Assembly: GCF_002078875.1 (NCBI RefSeq)
Contig: NC_034412.1
Coordinates: forward strand, 36,085,160 to 36,149,159
Length of the DNA: 64,000 bases
DNA from: Numida meleagris
Lineage: Eukaryota > Chordata > Aves > Galliformes > Numididae
Direction of reading: 5' to 3'
Below are positions 26,061 through 38,099 of this stretch, piece by piece. Below the pieces are notes generated by a model, which ran no database searches, was not told where the DNA came from, and saw only the letters and a program-made list of their open reading frames with translations. Each line of letters starts with the position of its first letter. The first letter of the stretch is position 1. Position numbers and translations under genes: made by a program.

Positions 26061-26974
26061 TGCTACTGCACAGACTCTCTCTTCTACTTATGAAGCACAG
26101 AAGGTAAGGTTTGGCATTCATCTTTCTTTTGCAGGACTCGAGGTTTTTTTGCTTTTTGTTTTGTTGGTTTTTTTTTCTCCCATACTTGGAATAAGAAGAT
26201 ATATTTTCCTATGAATATTAATCCCTAAGCAAAATTAGGATGTTGAGCGAGGGAGCACAAATGTTTGCTTCTGGCTACTCACTCTTACTTTCTGACTATA
26301 CCTCCTATAGGCTTTCTTTTTCTCACTTACTTTGTTCGATACAAACTAACATTTTCATGAGGGATATCTGTTTAAGCAACCACTATAGCCAACACCAACT
26401 ACAACCTGGCCATTTACCCATACTTGTCTCCCCACCTATTTTTTTTTTTATTTGTTTGTTGTAGGTTGGTTGGTTCTTTATCAAACCCTGTAGCAAAATG
26501 CCTTCTACTAAGCCTGCATTCAGGTAAGCTTGATAGGTCTATATTTTGCATCAATCAAATGCTCCCTACCATTTCATTTCTGATAGGCTCCTTCATTTTC
26601 CAAATATTGCATTTTCAAAAGTTCATTTAAAAGACACTAGTTTTGGTACGATCCTTCACCTCAGGATACATACACTATTTATAAAGTACTTTCTTTTTGA
26701 AACTGTTTCCTTGCTTTGCTTAAAAAAAAAAGAAGGAAAAAAGCCTTTCTGCAAGACTGGACTACATATTAAATACATATATATAAATATACATATATAA
26801 CATGTATAAAATTATTTTATCTGTAAGATTTTAAGACAGCAATGCATTTCATGTCTTATTCTTGCACTGTATGCAAAAAGTGACAAGATTAAAAGGCAAG
26901 TATTTTAAGTAACTTGGTATATATCCTGGTCTCAGGGCACAGACTTCTGTTGCTGAAAAGCTGTGCAAGTTTGT

Positions 26975-27004
26975 ATTACCTCCCCTCGCCTGAGGTGAGG
27001 TAAT
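26975..27004. other. 13-bp hairpin (one mismatch, 4-nt loop)
   Basis: attacctcccctc is followed by loop gcct and gaggtgaggtaat, pairing at 12 of 13 positions. It sits in the middle of intron 3 with no neighbouring gene feature. Confidence 0.8.
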
Positions 27005-28485
27005 GGAATCAAAGCAGCCTCCTGTGGCTCTTTAAGGTTAGCTTAAACAAAACTAAACAGAAAACTCTCACATAAAATACAGCCAGTCTCCTCCTCAATA
27101 TGGTGAAGATGCTTTAAAGTAACCTGTTCTGTCTTTCACTAAAATGGATTATGAATATTCCTTCTGTTTTCTGAACTTCTCTAAGAAAGAAAAAGAGAAA
27201 AACAAGTCAGAAAGGCGGGAGGGGAAGGGTAGTAAGGACCTGTTTATATTCTTCAGTCTTTCCTAATTCCCACTATTGTGAAATCAAGAGCCCCTCTAAT
27301 CAGCAGGTTGATTATAATCTTCTGAATATGTCAGAAGTATTAATCTTAGATCACACTGCATAGTCCTTCACAAGAAACAGAAGCAGGAAGACACTGTTTT
27401 CAAGCATCTCACAATCTGCCTGCCACTGCATTTGCCTTTTCTGTTAAGCTTAATCTTCCATTTCTTCATTTTCTGTCATAACATCACGCTTCAGCACATG
27501 TTCACAACACCAAACTTTTTTTCCACTGCTAGAAGAGCTGGCTCAACCATTTCTGCATTATGTCTATATAGCAGCACAAGGAACATTTATAGGTATTATT
27601 TTTGGCCATATGCTCCTCTTCCTTGTTCCCCTTTCCAAGTACTCAGGCTAATATCCTGTTGCTTTCTTGGAACGTATCTGTATGATCTCACAGCCTAACC
27701 TTCCACCAATTGCTGGAGGAAGATATGTACATGATCCAGAGATACTAATTGGCCAAAATCTGACTGATGCTTGTGGTATTGCTCTGAGGTAAATTTAATT
27801 CCTACTTCACCCCAAGTAAAAACAGAAAGGCCTGAAAACACCTTGCTAAATTACACCACCCCGTTCTGTTGCCTTCTGCAGCTTCAGAATTAGCATTTAA
27901 GTTATTTTTTCACTCAAAAAGAAAGTAACATGCTCAAATTGAGTACACGTTTAGATAAATGGAGAGGAAGACTCATAGACAATCCTTACTGCCTGCCAGG
28001 ATAGGACACCTCTCTCAGATGCCCGTTCATTTTTTCTGTCTTCACTTTCAGTATTCCTTGGGCCGCAGGAAACCACACTATGATACCAGAATCAACTCCT
28101 GAGATGCTACCCCTCAGATTCCTAGGAAAAAGGGCCAAAATTTGTGGTTATGCAAGTACTATAATTTGTCTCCAAAACAGACTAATAAAATTCTGTACTA
28201 TGTCTATTTTAGGACTTTTCTAAGGTGCCTATCACTGTGGAATTTAAATACCATATAACAATTATAGATAAAACTACATGCCTTAAAAGGCAATTCACTC
28301 AGTCTCTCTTGTTCACTGCATGGAAACATTCCTTCCGCTTCCCTTCTTGCCTTTCACTTCCTCACCTCCAGTTGTGAGCTGGTCCTGGCAAAGTGCCCTT
28401 ACTGGAAGAAAGCTTTCATCAACATGGTGGGTAGCACATGTAGATCTGAGTATGGTCAGGGCTGGAATCTATCCAACTCTGGATA

Positions 28486-28709
28486 TCTGGACATTAGCAA
28501 ATACTACTTTTCTGAAAGAGCAGTCAGGCACTGGAATGGGCTGCCCAGGGAGGTGGTTGAGTCACCATCCCTGGAGGCGTTCAAGAAACATTTAGATATA
28601 GCGTTGAGAGACATGGTTTAGTGGGGTTATTGGTGGTAGGTGGATGGTTGGACTGAATGATCTTGTAGGTCTTTTCCAACCTAGCTAATTCTATGATTCT
28701 ATGATTCTA
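28486..28709 (+). mobile_element. CR1 LINE 3' tail
   Basis: The stretch from 'aaatactacttttctgaaagagcagtcaggcactggaatgggctgcccagggaggtgg' onward matches a CR1 3' end. It ends with the diagnostic short tail repeat (attctatgattctatgattct). It is a short 5'-truncated insertion in the gene-antisense direction. Confidence 0.9.
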
Positions 28710-29436
28710 ACTCTATTAAGATTTTCTTCAGCAGGAGACAAGATATCAAAAATGTTAGCAATGTTATATTCTTGGCCAATGGGTTTGGTGTGTTATAACT
28801 GCTGGAAAATAACGGATTATTTATATTACGTAGATATTATTCATTAACCTAAATATACACAGAATACGAAGTCCCATATAAACACACACACAAACCATTA
28901 ATGGAAATTAAACTCTAAACTCTCAAATTCAGGAAAATGCCTGCAAGAACATAGAAAAAAGAGGAGGTACTCCAGCTCAGAGCTATGCTGCCTGAGAGGA
29001 AATTAAGACAATACTATCAGATTTGGAAGACTCCAACTGGACAAAACATCTCAACAGGTTTTATCTGTCATCCTGATAAATGGAACATAAAACCTAAAAT
29101 TAAAAAGCAACATAAAAAAAAGCTTAGCTTGTGATAACATAGTAAAGTAAAAATTTGACTTATAATGACAAACACCATCCTAGCACTGTAATTCTGCAGT
29201 CTCACCTGCAGCTGCTGTTGACTCATGGGGAGAAAGAGAGGAGTGGAGAGATAAAGGCAATTCTGCCTTCATGGGATTCCTGCCAGGAAGGAGATAAGAC
29301 CAGGTAGCTCCCAGAGGATTTGGGGACAATGAAGAGAACTGGAATGTGCAACTGAAGTAGCCAGAACACTACATCCTAAAGCCCAGCTATGCCATACTAT
29401 TTCTGATGCACAATCATTCAATTTTGAACACTGTTA

Positions 29437-29474
29437 GCATATATATATATGTGTGTGTGTGCACGCGCGCACGC
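29437..29474. repeat. 38-bp alternating purine-pyrimidine tract
   Basis: An uninterrupted purine-pyrimidine alternation passes from AT to GT to GC steps. The GT/GC part is a classic Z-DNA-prone sequence and the AT part is easily melted. Confidence 0.9.
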
Positions 29475-31724
29475 CTTTAAAGCTCATGTTTACTTACATA
29501 CAGATTTAAAAGCAGCACATTTTTATGATGAGAAAAGAAAGCTCTTTTATTTTCAGCCTTGGTACCAATTTATACTTTTATCAAAGGGAACTCAAAATAT
29601 ATCTGGTACTGTTGAACAAATGACTAAAATGTCTATGTTTCATTCATCTACTACTATGCAAATATTTCAATTTTACACAAATTCTGACCTGACAGACAAT
29701 GTTTTTATGAATGGACTACTTGAATGAGGAATGTGTATGAAACCCCTGGAAATTAAGGTAAAATATTATCTTACAAATTCCTGTACTTGTGATTTCTTGT
29801 GCATCTATCCATAAGACTGTAACAAGACTAAAAGACCAAATACAGGCCAATTCATTTTATAAAGCAGTTGGCTTCATCTTAAATAAAGCAGTTTTACTAG
29901 CAAAGACCTGAGTCCATCATGACCTGCATGATTAGACTGCATTCACTGAGGAGACTTAGAATCTTACCTACACAGTAAGTCTAAAGGAGACTCAAAATCA
30001 GCTCAAAATAAGCAATAATCACCACACTAACAAATAATAAATACTACTGTTACATGCTTTTACCAGGAGTTTAAGACAACACGGGTTCAGCTAATGAAGG
30101 GGTATATGTTAGGCAGGAAGCAGGAAAGACTGCAAGGGCTTCAAGAGAGCCACTAATCTGCTAGCACAAAGAGACAGGGAAAAGGTCCCAATTTCCTCCA
30201 GCATCCTACCTACGACCCCCTATGGAAATCACCATGTGAAAAAGTAAGGGATAGGCCCTCACCCTGTAAATAATAATTGCAAAAAGGTACAAAATGCAGA
30301 GATCAAGAATTTCTGCAGGGAGTAACAGGGATGTCTTTCACAAAACAGGGAACAATAACAGGCCTCTACCACAGAAGAGCAAACTTTCAGGTGATGCATG
30401 CCTCTGTGCAGACTGTCAACAACTGAAAAGAAAAAACTTCTCTTATTATACTTAGTTCTCATTCTTTCCTGTCTGCTACTTAATAATGCCACCTGAGCCC
30501 TCTAGTCAACACCGAGCACCAAGTCCTAAAAAAAAAAAAAAAATTGCAAACACCAAACCTACCTGGAACTGGTAAGGTTCAGCATAATACACTATAATAC
30601 ACTAAGGATGCCTGTGAACAGTGCACCAATTCCCACTAGGAGGAGTAAGCAGTGAGCTTTCAGACTTTGGGAGGATGATTTCAGACCTAGCAAGGACCTG
30701 AAATGCAGCACGATCTGCTACTGTGATCAATGGAATCATCTGATTTTATACTTAAGTTAACAGTTACTCAAGCCTAAGCAAGGCAGGACTCCTGTCCAGC
30801 CATCTCAGGTGTTGCAACAGCAGCATATAAATGCTGAACCAACATTCCTGTCCCCACCCCTACACTGTGAGACCTGTTCTCCAACACAAACAAAATACAA
30901 ACTGTAATAAAACATTTCATTGATAGTATAATAGCTCAACTCCTTTAACAAAGTGAACTTTTTACCCCCTCAGCTCCTTCATCCATGGATTAATGAGCCA
31001 GGTACCGTTTTTACTTCACCAAGTATGCCCGGCCATATGCAAAGATCAGGTACTTTGTATCTTCCAGTCATGCAGTACTTCTGCTAAATAGACTTGTTTT
31101 TCTAAATTTCTTTTACATTTTTATATTTCTCCATATCAACACAAATGTTGATTCACCTTCTTTTGAAGCCTAAACTGTAGGCTCAGTTAAAAACATATCT
31201 TAAGTTTAGTAGAAACATTTCAAAATAAAACACTACAGCATAACCTGTTTTTCACCATTTTTGATGCTTCATATCTGGAGTATCTGCAGTTAAAAACCAT
31301 GGCAAAAATAAAACTAAAACTGCAGAGGTGTAGGCCAAGTTGCTATGCTCACTTAGTGTATTGCAATGGCAGAGAGATATTAGCGTGCATCCTGAAAGCA
31401 GCACTACTGCTGCACGGTGTCACATCTCAGCTAACATCCCTGCTTCTGGTGGTTTCAGGTCCAAAACTAAATCCATCACAGAGAACCTGTGCTGCACCAA
31501 GTGGACATAGCCCATGGCAATTTTCACATGACATAAAATAGAAAGACAAGCAAAGGAAAACAGTTTATTTCTTTATCTATTTATGGTGTCTTTATTTAAA
31601 TACATAACTGTAGTACTGACAGTGAACTTTTATTCTTGCAAATGCCACTGAAGTATGTTTGTTGCACGATCATTTTTTGATTGACAAGTCAAACGTTTTG
31701 ACAGTCAGTAAACACTTCCCTTAC

Positions 31725-31897
31725 CTTCATGTGTGATTTGAGATTGTCCTTGCGCGCACAGCGAAATGGACAGAGTGGACACTGATGACTTTTCAAACCT
31801 GTATGAATCACCATGTGCCGTTTCCAGTAACTCTTCCTCTTGATAACCAAACCACAGATTGGACACTGGAAAGGTTTTCCTCCTTCTTCTTCCGAGG
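31725..31897 (-). CDS. ZNF827: ZNF827 exon 3: zinc finger 1 and most of zinc finger 2
   Basis: This 173-bp exon has acceptor CTGCTAAG (AG at 31899-31898) and donor AAG|GTAAGG (GT at 31724-31723). Two bases finish the Ala codon started in exon 2, then 57 codons follow, ending in phase 0. The peptide starts SEEEGGKPFQCPICG. Finger 1 is C-x2-C-x12-H-x3-H (residues 11, 14, 27, 31 of the exon) and is followed by a TGLKSHQ linker, a variant of the usual TGEKP linker. Finger 2 has Cys at 39 and 42 and its first His at 55 in KSHMK. Its second His is the second residue of exon 4, so the intron falls between the two zinc-binding histidines. Such paired fingers usually bind DNA; the target is not readable from sequence. 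The acceptor has A at -3 rather than the usual C or T, but a long pyrimidine tract precedes it. Confidence 0.95.
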
Positions 31898-34800
31898 CTT
31901 AGCAGAAGGGGGAAGAAAAAGAGAGGATCCTTTACAGACACTTGCTGAACGCTTTTCTCTTGTACTCAAGATACCATTTTTCAATGCTAGAATTTCATCT
32001 GCAAAGGGACACATCAGTTAAACAACAACACGTACCAGAAATTTCAGTTCCTCCCCCTGCGTGTCCCTTTCCCAGTTAATCTAGTTATTCTCCCTCTAAG
32101 AAAGGTCACAATAATTTTTATAAAGGTTAATGTCCCAAACATCCCTTGGCTAATCAGTAGGGGATGCTATTCTGCCTCACCTGGTGCTAATGCTCCTTAT
32201 AATTTAACAGAACTGAGATGGATGTCTCTCATAATCATCACTCTGTAGCCTCATTTCCTATCAAATGCCAGTTGTAGTTGGGTATGGGAAATACGCTTAA
32301 TTGTTCAAAAATGATCCATTCCCATATTCAGTGGTTAGCCAGGAGAGCTTGGGGGATATAAAACACAGAGAAATTTACAGCTTAACCAATAAGCTTGTTG
32401 GCATTGCATCTCAGATATACTTAAGAGGAGAATTGTTTAACTATGGCCCGAGCAGATGCTGCCGCAACTTCAGCCATCAGGAGTCCTAGGGTCATGGGTT
32501 TCCTTCTACTCTGCTAGCTATCAGGGCATTAAATCCACTGCCTTCCTACACATTTTCACTCTGCTTTACTGCTCTATGATAAGGACTTGGTGGCATTTGT
32601 CAAGTAAATATGGTTAGTCCACCGAGTGTGGAACCATCTCAAGGTTGATGGAAAGAGAAATTCCTTGCTGCTGACTATACGCAACTAACCATCCATTCTT
32701 CCCCTCACCACAGCTTCCTCTGCTTATTACAAAAGCCTAGAATTACCACAGAATTTGAAGCCTTTTTTCCAGACTGTTTTCAAATATCCAGAACTCAACA
32801 ACGCCTATCCTGTTATCTGGAATTTCTCTCAGAATATTTCACCTCATTTTTATCAGTTATTTCCTACTGATAAGAATATAGCAAGCACCAAATTCCCTTG
32901 ATGAGGAAATAAGTAGTAAAAACCTCCAGAAAGATTTATCATATCCTCAAAAATAATTCCTTCTATTAAGTAGGAAACAAAGATTATAATTCTACCAATT
33001 AGGTATTCATTATCTAAGTGCAAAAAAACAGATACTGTCAAAGCATGTACTTTTGCAATTTCAGAAATTCTACTCGTGAAATTTTCTATCACACTCAACT
33101 TATTATCAAAGTGTTCCCTCTCTGAATCTCTAAAGAGCATGCCAAAACCAGTGCTGTCATTACCTGTTTGACTTTTTTTAGCATTTTTACTTACTTCTTC
33201 ACAAAACACGGGAGAAAGACAATACAAAGAAATACACATTGTTAGCATTTTTTCCTATCATTTATTTTCCTTCTCTCGTTATCTTTTCTCCAGCATCTGG
33301 CTACCACAAAAGATTCAGAAAAGAAATGTGTAACAAGCCTTGTATTACTATTTTTCCTGCCCATTAAAAATAAATCTGCAACCAAGATGAACCAACAGCA
33401 ATTTAGCACTTGGCAAAAGAGCTGGACCAAATGCCTTCTGCTTCCTGAGTGGCGTGAGGAGGGGCTGAGTGGCTGGGTGAGAAGGGAGGCAGGCAGGTCG
33501 TGCACGTGTCATTGCTCCCTGAGCAGGCCTCAGGGTGAGGAGCGGAGGCTGGGCATGGTGGCAGGCAGTGGAGTTGCAGTCTGTTGTAAAGATACGGTAC
33601 TATGTGTGGTTTTTTTGGGAGTGAGTAATGGTAAAGCCAAGTGGTAGCCCACCATTGCTACTAGGTGTCCTGAGTGGCTCGAGTGTGCTAGAGATACCAC
33701 CTTTGGCAAGCAGCAGCCCACCTCAGCCTTCCTTCAGCTTCTGGGCTTTCAAGGCATATAAATACCTAAAGGCCGGGAGCCAAATGAATGGGGCCAGGCT
33801 CTTCACAGCAGTGCCCAGTGACAGAACAAGGGGCGATGGCACAAACTTCAATACGGGAAGCTCCATACAAACATAAGAAAGAGCTTCTTTGAGTGTTAAC
33901 GAGCGCTGGAACACGCTGCCCAGAAAGGCTGTGGAGTCTCCTACCCTGGAGATATTCAAAACCCACCTGGACGCTTTCCTGTGTAAACTGCTCTAGGAAA
34001 TCTGTTTTAGCAGGGGAATTGGACTAGATGATTTTCAGAGGTCCCTTCCAGCCCCTAAGATTCTGTAATTCTGTGACTTCACCAATAATAGTGTCAATTA
34101 ATGGCAAATGGGAATTACGTCGACCCTGTTCAAAGCTCTGCCATGTTAGTTCTTTACTATACTTCATATACCTTAGCAAATGAAAAAAAATGGCATCTTG
34201 AGCTTTCCTCCATTTACAGTGACATCTATTTTATGTCACACAGCATCAATTACTTGGAAAAAGCAAGTACAGCGAAGAGAGAATTAGCCAGGAAGAAAAT
34301 TCGGGAACAAAACTGCAAGCATCGCAGACAAAAAGTTACTACCAAGCAAGTACTCAGTCAATAAAAAGAGTCTGCCACCTATACTCTTTCAGAAATGGCA
34401 TCAGAATTTTAACAGAGATTACAGACTTCCTTTTAAGTTTCATCCAAAACACGTAAGCATTTAATAAAGTTGGCAATACTAGCAAATTAGCTGCTAACAA
34501 AAAGTTAGCCCTCTCTTTACCGTTTCACTCCAATCCATACAAGCAATGGTCAAGCCCACCAAACCTGACCTGCAACATCATCAGTGTGATACTGTTGTTG
34601 TAAGCTACAGCTCCAGCTTCTTGCCTGAAATAATTCTGACCAAACAGCTCAAAATCATAGGCAAAAGAGCAGCAGGAATACTCTTAACATATGCCTCTAA
34701 ATAGCCTCCATCTTCGCTGTTTCTCACATGTCAACATCTAATTAATCTTACAGAATACTGATCTTATAAACAAAGCTACACATTGCTGGTGGGTACGCAA

Positions 34801-37088
34801 AACAGATTTGTAACAACAAAGTAAAGTCACCAGCACCTTAAGTACTCTAAGCATGAAAGGGGAGCAAAATCTATGCCTACTGGTCAGAGATATTTAACTC
34901 TGGGAACAAGCCAAAAACCCCATGTCTCAAGAAACAATCAGACACACAGAAACAGATACAACATTATAAGTGAAATATTGGTTCTTTGCTTTTAGTGCCA
35001 TAAGGTCATAAATGCAAAAGGAATTGAGATTGTGTGACATTTATTTTTGTGGTAAAAATATACATGCTCTGCTGCCCTACGCAACTTTTACAGACTTTTC
35101 CAATCAAAGGTCACTTCTGATCTTTTTGACTAACAGTGACTTTTCTGCAAGCTGCATTCCTCCATGGCCAAAGGAAACAAGGAATTTGGCTTCCCGCAAT
35201 CAACATCCAGATATGCTAACCAGCAGCTTGCTTTTTGTTTTCAGTTGGTTAATTATTTAGAAAGGAAAAACTTAACTGTGTATAAGAAAATGGACTTAGA
35301 AGATCTTTTGTTATGAACATTACACTATGAAGTCAGCTTGGATGCCAACTGGCACTGGCCCAGCGCATATAAACTTAAAGGAAACACCCTTCCTCTTGGG
35401 ATCCTAGTCCCATATGTTATAAAAAAATGAATAGTTGTTCCTCGGTTACCAAGGACCTGAGGCAGTCGGCCCCTATTGTTATCTTTCAGCAGTACAGTGA
35501 GCTAGGGCCTTCAGCAAAGAGAACAGTTGCTAGGAATTTGCTGCATCAGAGCTAGTCTATGAAGTGCTGGTACTACCAGAGCACTTACACATGCCAGAGC
35601 ACTCCCCTAGTATAAGCTGCACTAAGTGCACGGTTTGCTAGTTGAACGCAGAACCTGGATTTTATTACAACTATTCACCTTTCCCTTGTGAAAAGGGAGA
35701 AAGGCTTCTTTCCCAGCAAGAAACAAACTAATAGCTACAAACTGATTTTAACCTTTCTCCTTCCTATAGCTGCCTTTCCAGTATGAAGACCAGTCTGTAT
35801 CAGAAAGTTGCATTAAATTAATGCCCACAGTTACATCGGTGTAGCCAGTGTGGGTACTCCCGGTTCAACACAAAGGGGCCTTTTCTTGGTTTAGCTCCTA
35901 TTACTCTGAAAAGGACTTTATTTCAACTCATGGAAATCTTATGCCAAGACCCATTGCAAAAACAGTTTGCCACTTTAACTGCCTTGGCAAAATATACCAG
36001 CAAAGCCCTTGTAGAACACTCGCACCTCACAGCAAAAAACCGCTCTCAGCTGCACCTCATCGGATCCCTTCCCTACAATGCCCGTGCCAGGCTCCCCAGC
36101 TGATCTGCTGCACTCGTGCAGTCAGGCTAACGTTCCAGACAAATTCAGTCTGACACAACTCTAATGTACTGAATCACTTTGAGCACCCTGTGAAGATACC
36201 TGATGCGCTTCCTTATCCTCTGCAGGAGAATACCACTGCAGGGAGAACACTGATATCAGACACCAAAAGCGTGCATTTGCTACTAGAAATATGTATTACT
36301 GATGTGAACATTTTATAAAAAGAGGTGAAAGAAATCTTGTTTTTCCTTATTTTGAAGATGGATAATTTAAGTTCTCCTGCATGGTCTACCAGTTCTTCAA
36401 AGCTTGTTACCAAGACTATTTCTTCTTATTCCCTAAAAGCCGAGTTCCTTGAATGCCAACATTTGGAACTGGTGGACGGAAAGTGTGAAATGGTTCTTGT
36501 TGAGCTAAATTAGAGAAAGGCAGTTCACTTTTTTTTTTAAATGACAAAGCTTTGTAAAAGACTGAACATGTGAGATTTGTTCACACTGCAAAAAAAAATT
36601 TAATGAAAAGTGGCAACATAATAATATACTCTGGTAAATTAGGACAGGGTAGTGAGCGATTATACAAAAGTCCATTTGTGACAGAGACAGCAGGAGGGAG
36701 AATTCTTCCTTGTCCAGAATTTCAAAAGCACTAGTTCTGTATATGCTCACTGATACTGTGAGCTCCCTAACAGGGATTCTTTGATCTTCTCCATTAAATA
36801 TTTTTGTGGATTTATTTTGAACGTGGTGAGAGGGGGAAATGCCATTGTATGAAATTAAAAAAAAAAAACTGAACTGGACCCTTATATCTTTCAAAGAATG
36901 GAAACATTTGTGACAGTTTGGTCTTCAATTGGTATTTTAAAAAGCTTTTCTATTGTTTCCCTACAGTACCTAATTATTGTTCTCATAGTACATGGAAGCA
37001 AAACAAATCCAGATCCATTGAAGAGATGCTACATAAGCCTGTGGAAAAACAAACACATTCTATTTAGTTGCTCAAAGCATATCCATAC
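31898..37088 (-). other. ZNF827 intron 2
   Basis: This 5.2-kb phase-1 intron lies between exons 2 and 3. It carries one CR1 3' fragment (about 33750-34077) preceded by a somewhat GC-richer patch (about 33420-33720) that I cannot assign. The remainder is AT-rich and shows no exon-like segment with supporting splice sites. Confidence 0.85.
33750..34077 (+). mobile_element. CR1 LINE 3' fragment
   Basis: Recognisable CR1 landmarks are present in order: 'gccaggctcttcacagcagtgcccagtgacagaacaaggg', 'ctggaacacgctgcccagaaaggctgtggagtctc', 'ttggactagatgatt' and a tail 'gattctgtaattctgtgac'. This fixes its orientation and 3' end. The 5' boundary is approximate. Confidence 0.88.
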
Positions 37089-38099
37089 CTGTACTAGTGG
37101 GTTTGGATGCTCTTCCCTTAGGGACCGGCAGTAACAATAATTCCAAAGACTGTGGTGGAGTTGCTTTCTCTTGCTTCATCTCTGAAAGCTGCAGGGGATC
37201 CTCAGCAACCAGTGATTTCTTCTTCTCTGCCAACAGGGTGCCTGCAGCCCTTGCAGCAACCTCCTTGAGCAGGGCAGCTGAAGAGGTCATAGAAGCCAGA
37301 GAAAGGAAAGAACTAGCCGGAGGCGGGTGCTCCTGCCCAGGAGTCATGCTTCTTTCGCTCACTTTTTTTGATAAAGCTGCTAATGTAGAGCTGGCAGACT
37401 GAGAGCTAAAAGGTGAGGAAAAGGATTCAAATCTTATATTATCTTCAGTCCTTGAAAGCGATCTGTCCTGCAGAACAGCATTGGCTGCGGCTTTCAGTTT
37501 CAGGATAGCTGAATCGGGGGACAAACCACAGGTGGTGGTTGAGTTTGGCAACCACTTACCTTGATTCCATATGAAGTGACTACTTGCATTGTATTGGTCA
37601 CTTTGTTCCTGTTTCTCAGCTAGCTTTCTGGCAAGCACGCTGAGCTGCTGGGCATGATGAGCAGGTGGAGAGAAGGAAAGATTTGAGCCAAGATTTACAG
37701 GGGACTCAACTCCGCCATTGACTGTAACCGCAGCATCCAGCTTGAGGGAGCCAGCCTCCAACAGCCGCCTCAGGTTACTACTCAGTGGCTTATTTGAACC
37801 AGGAGGTTCTTCCTCACACAGAGATGATGCATCAGGAGAAAGGTGCTCTTTGCTCTGTAACGTCTCTCTTAGTGCTTCATTTTCAATGGTTCCCAACTCC
37901 GCTGCGTTGCTGCTAGGAGTTGCACTTCCCAAAGAAGTATCTGGGGAAGTGGACTGCTCTTGGATTCTGTCTTCAAGAGACAACTTAAAGTTCTCCTGGA
38001 CTTCTCCATATGATGCTTCTGAAGGAGTCTCTGAAGAATTTCCAAACCAGCGTTCTTCTTCACTGAGTTCTCCTTCCACTTCTTCCTGTCTGGTACCAT
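37089..38099 (-). CDS. ZNF827: ZNF827 exon 2: long disordered N-terminal region
   Basis: This 1011-bp exon starts after a minus-strand acceptor (CACAG, AG at 38101-38100) and ends at a CAG|GTATGG donor (GT at 37088-37087). Two bases complete a codon begun in exon 1, 336 full codons follow, and one base is left for exon 3. The product is Ser/Pro-rich with no zinc finger. It opens GTRQEEVEGELSEEER and carries the blocks NSSETPSEASYGEVQEN, SNKPLSSNLRRLLEAGSLKL, WNQGKWLPNS and SLELLLLPVPKGRASKP, all familiar from vertebrate ZNF827. At least five short amphipathic stretches rich in Ala, Leu and Lys lie between coordinates 37779 and 37222, separated by Ser/Pro linkers. A possible SUMO consensus (MKQE) lies near the 3' end. 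The proline run just before SLELLLLP is only two residues here; I recall a much longer one in the human protein. An apparent start at 38079 is a GTG valine codon inside the exon, not a real start. Confidence 0.95.

Larger units (their letters stand above)
20418..31724 (-). other. ZNF827 intron 3
   Basis: This 11.3-kb phase-0 intron interrupts zinc finger 2. It holds a complete short mariner element (21182-21742), a recent-looking CR1 3' end (23456-23925), an old reverse LINE (about 24880-26060), a short CR1 tail (28486-28709), a hairpin (26975-27004) and a 38-bp alternating purine-pyrimidine tract (29437-29474). About 29480-31720 is unremarkable AT-rich sequence. Confidence 0.85.

Noticed and set aside
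32853..33248. 131-codon minus frame in intron 2
   Set aside because: No family resemblance, no splice signals linking it to ZNF827 exons, composition like the AT-rich background.
36505..36894. 129-codon minus frame just downstream of exon 2
   Set aside because: Separated from exon 2 by its donor and in-frame stops; poly-Phe and Leu content reflects A/T runs.
37072..38079. Apparent protein start at 38079
   Set aside because: The codon is GTG (valine) inside exon 2; the frame continues upstream to the acceptor at 38100, so this is not an initiation site.
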